From NCBI GenBank assembly GCA_003230535.1, contig QIEW01000367.1, forward strand, positions 1 through 10,253: DNA of 10,253 bases, read 5' to 3'. The stretch's first letter is position 1. Every line of letters begins with the position of its first letter. Under the pieces are notes generated by a model, which worked only from the letters and a program-made list of their open reading frames with translations, was not told where the DNA came from and did no database searches. The translations under genes were made by a program, and so were the position numbers. This document shows, piece after piece, positions 7,552 to 10,253 of this stretch. Source of the stretch: a bacterium. GTDB lineage: Bacteria > SZUA-182 > SZUA-191.

Positions 7552-8330
7552 TAAAGGATGGGAGAACCTGTCCCCAATTTTAGGGGCTGCCTCATAGCGT
7601 CATGGAGATAGTCGATGCCGCCGGATACCGCCTCAAATAACCCCCGCCCCAAAGCCAGGCCCGCCGCGATAGCCGCCGACAATACACAACCCGTACCGTG
7701 GCAATTTACAGATTCTAATCGTAAATGACGGAACAGGTAGTATTCCCGCCCGTCGAACAGCACATCCAGCACCTCGGCCTTTGATGTAGGTACGCCTTTT
7801 ATGAGCGCCCCTTTAGGGCCGTAATTCAATATGACGGCGGCGGCATCCTTAACCTTTTCCAGATCAGAACAGGTAAAGCCGCAAAGCCTCTCTGCCTCCG
7901 TCAAATTCGGGGTTACAAGCTCCGCCTGGGGCAGAAGGTTCTCTATTAGGGCGGGAATAGCCTCCTCTTTCAGCAACACTGTGCCATCGGTAGCCTTTAA
8001 CACTGGATCCAGGACTACATGCTGAACAGAAGCGGCAGCTATACTATGGGCTACTGCGTGCACTATATCGGCAGTGGCCAGCATACCTATTTTTACCGCG
8101 CTTACCTCAATATCTGAAAAGATGGCCTCTAGCTGATCGGCAACGGCATTTTGGGACAAAGGGTATATTGACGCCACACCTTGTGTATTCTGGGCGGTGA
8201 TAGCCGTAATAGCATGTACTCCTACGACCTTGTGCGCCCAAAATGTTCGAAGATCAGCGCCGATGCCAGCCCCGGTGCAGGGGTCTGAACCGGCTATAGT
8301 AAGCGCTGCCGGCGGATGGGACATTTTCAT
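7539..8330 (-). CDS. thiD: Hydroxymethylpyrimidine/phosphomethylpyrimidine kinase ThiD
   Basis: ThiD phosphorylates HMP and then HMP-P to give HMP-PP for thiamine synthesis. The 263-residue ribokinase-family protein shows LTIAGSDPCTGAGIGADLR (about 10-28), GVHAITAITAQNTQGV, VSAVKIGMLAT, HVVLDPVLKATDG, LVTPNLTEAERLCG and the anion-hole/catalytic region NCHGTGCVLSAAIAAG near residue 210. The conserved Cys after HGTG is present. The start may be the third residue (ATG at 8322-8324), which has better spacing from a GAG. It follows thiE by 14 nt, indicating a thiE-thiD operon. The last dozen residues (KLGTGSPILYYPR) do not look like the usual GHGPV-type end and are encoded by a GGGGACAGGTTCTCCC stretch resembling a dispersed repeat. 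The gene overlaps the end of mobA tail to tail. Confidence 0.93.
   Translation of the reverse strand: MKMSHPPAALTIAGSDPCTGAGIGADLRTFWAHKVVGVHAITAITAQNTQGVASIYPLSQNAVADQLEAIFSDIEVSAVKIGMLATADIVHAVAHSIAAASVQHVVLDPVLKATDGTVLLKEEAIPALIENLLPQAELVTPNLTEAERLCGFTCSDLEKVKDAAAVILNYGPKGALIKGVPTSKAEVLDVLFDGREYYLFRHLRLESVNCHGTGCVLSAAIAAGLALGRGLFEAVSGGIDYLHDAMRQPLKLGTGSPILYYPR
7559..7586. repeat. REP-like element in the thiD 3' end
   Basis: On the minus strand the segment reads CCCCTAAAATTGGGG followed by ACAGGTTCTCCC. It combines a CCCC/GGGG hairpin with the TTGGGGACAGGTTC string that I recall as part of dispersed repeats near IS200-like (RAYT) transposases in several bacterial groups. It lies in the terminal codons of thiD, just past the mobA stop. 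It has no second copy in this window, so its repeat nature is inference. Confidence 0.35.
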
Positions 8331-8344
8331 AACTCAAAACCTTA

Positions 8345-8980
8345 TCACAACCTCCTCTGGAGGGTGTCCTTTAGTTTTCGGGCAGCAGCAGCAGGATCAG
8401 CAGCTTGTGATATGGCTGAGATGACCGCAATCCGCCTGGCTCCGGCTTCTATAACTTTGGACAGGTTACTCAGGGCTATCCCCCCGATAGCCACCAGAGG
8501 AATTTGAAGCTCCCGTTGAGCCTGGGTTAATACCTCCAATCCTAATGCAGGTTTGGCATCAGGCTTGCTCCGGGTGGGAAAGACCGGCCCCAGAGAGATA
8601 TAATCCGGCCCCAAAGTCTCGGCTTGCCGGGCTTGCTTTAGGGAATGGCATGAGAGTCCGATGACCTTCCCCGATCCTAAAATTCTGCGGGCCTGCTCAT
8701 ACGGCAGATCATCCTGTCCCAGATGGACGCCATCCGCTTCCACCGCTAAAGCCAGATCCACCCGGTCATTGATAATTAAAGGGATTTTAGCCTCCCGGGT
8801 AAGCCGCCTTAAAGACTTTGCCAGGCCGTAAGCCTCCCGCAGGGACTTGCCTTTGTAACGCAGTTGAATGATATCGGCCCCTCCTCCTATCGCCAGCGAG
8901 GCCAGCTCCAGCGGATCGGATTTACACTCCGGTGAGGCGGATAAGATCACATAGAGCCGCCACTCAGATGAATATAGCAT
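8345..8980 (-). CDS. thiE: Thiamine-phosphate synthase ThiE
   Basis: ThiE couples HMP-PP to the thiazole phosphate to make thiamine monophosphate. The 211-residue TIM-barrel protein shows GGADIIQLRYK (Arg41 region), LIINDRVDLALAVEADGVHLGQDDLP (broken here as LIINDR at 68-73 and GVHLGQDD at 84-91), IGLSCHS, YISLGPVFPTRSK with Lys139, LVAIGGI and RIAVISAI, so all phosphate- and pyrophosphate-binding loops are intact. The only in-frame ATG before the fold (8978-8980) lacks a visible Shine-Dalgarno sequence, and an in-frame TAA lies three codons upstream. thiD follows after 14 nt and its ribosome binding region overlaps the end of thiE. I see no TPP riboswitch in the 119-nt spacer upstream. Confidence 0.94.
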   Translation of the reverse strand: MLYSSEWRLYVILSASPECKSDPLELASLAIGGGADIIQLRYKGKSLREAYGLAKSLRRLTREAKIPLIINDRVDLALAVEADGVHLGQDDLPYEQARRILGSGKVIGLSCHSLKQARQAETLGPDYISLGPVFPTRSKPDAKPALGLEVLTQAQRELQIPLVAIGGIALSNLSKVIEAGARRIAVISAISQAADPAAAARKLKDTLQRRL

Positions 8981-8995
8981 AACATTATTTTATGG

Positions 8996-9019
8996 GTTTC
9001 CAGGCAGGAGCCTGGGAAC
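8996..9019. repeat. Near-perfect palindrome upstream of thiE
   Basis: Arms GTTTCCAGGC (8996-9005) and GCCTGGGAAC (9010-9019) pair over 10 bp with one G-T pair, around an AGGA loop. It resembles the GTTCCCAGGC/GCCTGGGAAC palindrome that I recall as a common dispersed repeat in cyanobacteria and several proteobacterial lineages. It lies 16-39 nt before the thiE start and would form a hairpin in that mRNA leader. Confidence 0.6.
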
Positions 9020-9033
9020 TAGGGAAAAACCAG

Positions 9034-9078
9034 GAAAGTAGTGTGGCGACAGCGTAGCGGAAGCCGCGATACTTTTGG
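9034..9078. repeat. Structured non-coding element between thiE and the HNH remnant
   Basis: AAAGTA (starting about 9035) and TACTTT (ending about 9076) form an outer stem. Inside lies GCGG-AAG-CCGC (9057-9067), with a short GTA/TAC extension across a bulge. This imperfect nested structure may be another dispersed palindromic repeat, next to the 8996-9019 palindrome. Single copy in this window. Confidence 0.3.
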
Positions 9079-9099
9079 CAGTCTGAATGCGATGCCTTG

Positions 9100-9617
9100 T
9101 TATGTACTTAATTCCGCAACTAATATTAACTTGTATGGTTTTGGATAACTCTCTGGAATATACTCAATTTTGAAGGGAAGATTTTGATTCTCTAAATACT
9201 CTACCGTACATTCCATTAGGCTATTTTCAATGCAATAATTGATGACCAATTTCAAATAACGCCTTAGAATCATCAATGGTGGAAACGTATCCTTGTAGCT
9301 CATCCACTCCATTAAGTCTTTTTTTCCCTTTGAACTATTGCAAGACCTGCACGCGCAAACCAAATTATCCCCTGAGTCTTTACCGCCAAATTCTCAGTTA
9401 CACCACAATAGCTACACATATTACCTGATAACAATTTTATTTTTTCATCATCAAAGATTGTTCTTATATTCATTGATCCTTCCATGAGACCTTTGAACAA
9501 TTTTGCCCTTATCATGTAATTAAAGGTTGCATATTTATTTTGCTTCTTATCTAGCGCAGTATGAGCCATAGCAAGATTTGCATACGACCAGAACAAGAGT
9601 TCTTTAACTATATTCAT
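9100..9617 (-). pseudogene. HNH endonuclease gene, frameshifted with loss of the catalytic motif
   Basis: The first part (MNIVKELLFWSYANLAMAH..., start chosen at 9617 because AAAGGTG lies at the right distance) is a helical region of about 65 residues leading to MCSYCGVTENLA, the first zinc-binding CxxC of an HNH/ββα-metal nuclease. The second part, in another frame, continues GGKDSGDNLVCACRSCNSSKG, the usual end of an HNH domain with the CxxCN second zinc pair, then about 70 further residues to TAA at 9100-9102. The expected V-D-H-I-I-P stretch carrying the catalytic His is missing. About 31 nt (a number not divisible by three) seem to have been lost at GGCGGTA (9381-9387), which explains the frameshift. 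The protein is therefore almost surely inactive. It lies downstream of hicB, 89 nt away. The intact ancestor could have been a stand-alone restriction-like or homing nuclease. Confidence 0.82.
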
Positions 9618-9706
9618 CTCTTTTTCACCTTTGTAACCGAAGGTCATGAGGGTTTCATATCATGGTCAACAATTTAAAATATTCCTCACGGCCAATTTTA
9701 GCTGTT

Positions 9707-9979
9707 TTAAGGGACGGCTATGTGGACTTTTTCCATAACCAAAATCTCAGCCGGTTTTTTCTCTAATTCATCTTCATGCTTGACAAAACCTGCTTCTTCT
9801 AAAATATCTTGCAAGTTGCCTTTCTCCTCAGCTACCTCCAAAAAACCCTCCACTGCCTCAAGGAGGTTCTTTTTAGCCTTGCTAATAGTCTTACCGCAAC
9901 TGGATATGTCCAGTTCCGGTGTGTAGGAAACATAGAGAGAACTTTCCCGCCAAATTTGAGTAGTAAACTTTATAAACAT
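9707..9979 (-). CDS. hicB: HicB-family antitoxin, apparently without HicA
   Basis: The 90-residue protein matches the HicB partial-RNase-H-like fold: an opening strand (FIKFTTQIWRESSLYVSYTP), the diagnostic PELDISSCGKTISKAKKNLLEAVEGF, a long acidic helical stretch and a short C-terminal strand (EILVMEKVHIAVP). HicB proteins neutralise the mRNA-cleaving HicA toxin and often repress their own operon. A GGGAGG lies 3 nt before the ATG, rather close. No HicA (about 60-80 residues with a GSH motif) is found on either side. The 89 nt downstream hold only a start-less frame reading PSLKTAKIGREEYFKLL, which might be the remnant of a hicA start. The gene may be an orphan antitoxin left after toxin loss. 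Family call is good, function in isolation unknown. Confidence 0.8.
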   Translation of the reverse strand: MFIKFTTQIWRESSLYVSYTPELDISSCGKTISKAKKNLLEAVEGFLEVAEEKGNLQDILEEAGFVKHEDELEKKPAEILVMEKVHIAVP

Positions 9980-10020
9980 TCGCCTCCCTGCAAGATAATG
10001 TGTTCTGTGATATCAGCTTT

Positions 10021-10137
10021 TCAAACCCGTTCCAGGCTGGTGTCTGGGGTAGCTATGATATGGCGCAATTTATCCCAGACCCCAAGGTCAAAATAATGTA
10101 AATGAGAATAACCCGCGGCAGTATAAGCTACAACCAT
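10021..10137 (-). CDS. Uncertain short ORF before hicB, continued in frame past TGA
   Basis: From ATG at 10135-10137 a 38-residue frame (including GYSHLHYFDLGVWDKLRH) ends at TGA (10021-10023). The same frame then continues as KADITEHIILQGGECL to TAA at 9970-9972, overlapping the hicB start by 10 nt as expected for a coupled partner gene. I do not recognise the family, and the ribosome binding site is weak (GGGC). It may be a small gene interrupted by a nonsense mutation, or chance. I see no evidence for selenocysteine insertion. Confidence 0.25.
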   Translation of the reverse strand: MVVAYTAAGYSHLHYFDLGVWDKLRHIIATPDTSLERV

Positions 10138-10141
10138 ATTT

Positions 10142-10170
10142 GCCCGTTTAAAAAATGGCCAAAAACGGGC
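10142..10170. repeat. 8-bp inverted repeat at the end of the [4Fe-4S] gene
   Basis: GCCCGTTT (10142-10149) and AAACGGGC (10163-10170) are perfect inverted arms with a 13-nt A-rich loop. The TAA stop of the ferredoxin-like gene lies in one arm. There is no following T-run on the minus strand, so an mRNA 3' stem is more likely than a classical terminator. Confidence 0.45.
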
Positions 10171-10252
10171 ACTCCTGGATACAGACCCCGCATTTGGTGC
10201 ATTTTTGGAGATCAATCTCAGCTACTGTTTTGATTTCCCATTTTATAGCGTC
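10148..10252 (-). CDS. Partial [4Fe-4S] ferredoxin-type protein, C-terminal end
   Basis: Reading left from the window edge, an open frame without a start in view ends ...EIDLQKCTKCGVCIQECP followed by FLAIF and TAA. The C-x2-C-x2-C-x3-C-P spacing is the classic [4Fe-4S] ferredoxin motif, at the extreme C-terminus. Only 34 residues are visible. The position of one such cluster at the very end, after an EID strand, fits either a small ferredoxin or the tail of a larger oxidoreductase subunit. Which one cannot be decided here. It is the most upstream gene seen on the minus strand; hicB begins 168 nt downstream of its stop. Confidence 0.75.
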   Translation of the reverse strand, partial: DAIKWEIKTVAEIDLQKCTKCGVCIQECPFLAIF

Positions 10253-10253
10253 A

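Noticed and set aside
9034-9106. Integron attC site right after the HNH stop (ACATAAC overlaps the TAA)
   Set aside because: No matching GTTATGT-type partner box and no long imperfect stem between them; the inner hairpin does not extend outward.
8981-9110. TPP riboswitch upstream of thiE
   Set aside because: None of the conserved THI-box strings (CTGAGA, ACCTGA and their pairing arms) can be found on the minus strand here.
10021-10023. Selenocysteine TGA
   Set aside because: No recognisable SECIS-like stem directly after the TGA and no known selenoprotein family match.

Overview
The window is bacterial chromosomal DNA of roughly 50% GC by eye, with tightly packed genes. The content (flavin prenyltransferase, molybdenum-cofactor guanylyltransferase, the end of a [4Fe-4S] protein, thiamine salvage, secreted beta-helix and TPR proteins) suggests an anaerobic or facultative Gram-negative-like bacterium. 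I cannot assign a phylum from the sequence alone. No rRNA, tRNA, CRISPR array or intact mobile element is visible.

Layout. Left block (2-1876, minus strand): a secreted right-handed beta-helix protein followed after 15 nt by ubiX, which appears to start at an ATC codon. A divergent control region (1877-2291) carries two good back-to-back sigma70-type promoters. One points at the beta-helix/ubiX pair. The other points right and would give a roughly 270-nt leader before the next gene. Middle block (2292-7551, plus strand): an exported TPR protein, mtaB (tRNA methylthiotransferase), purD (broken by two compensating frameshifts) and mobA, closely spaced and probably co-transcribed. Right block (7539-10252, minus strand): the 3' end of a ferredoxin-type [4Fe-4S] gene running off the edge, a short uncertain ORF, a hicB-type antitoxin without a recognisable hicA, a broken HNH nuclease gene, a structured repeat-bearing spacer, then thiE and thiD. 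mobA and thiD converge and overlap by 13 bp.

How it fits together: most intact genes are housekeeping or cofactor functions. These are prenyl-FMN for UbiD-type decarboxylases, thiamine monophosphate synthesis, Mo-cofactor maturation and tRNA modification. The HicB/HNH segment looks like a small accessory island in decay. The two exported proteins that diverge from one promoter region are the least explained part.

No clearly new defence or mobile system stands out. The main surprises are: (i) three reading-frame lesions that each look like a short deletion, one of which removes exactly the catalytic His motif of the HNH nuclease; (ii) a non-AUG start on ubiX; (iii) a C10 tract near the 3' end of the beta-helix gene that could switch its C-terminus; (iv) a structured leader or antisense region between the divergent promoters; and (v) dispersed-repeat-like palindromes at the thiD 3' end and upstream of thiE.
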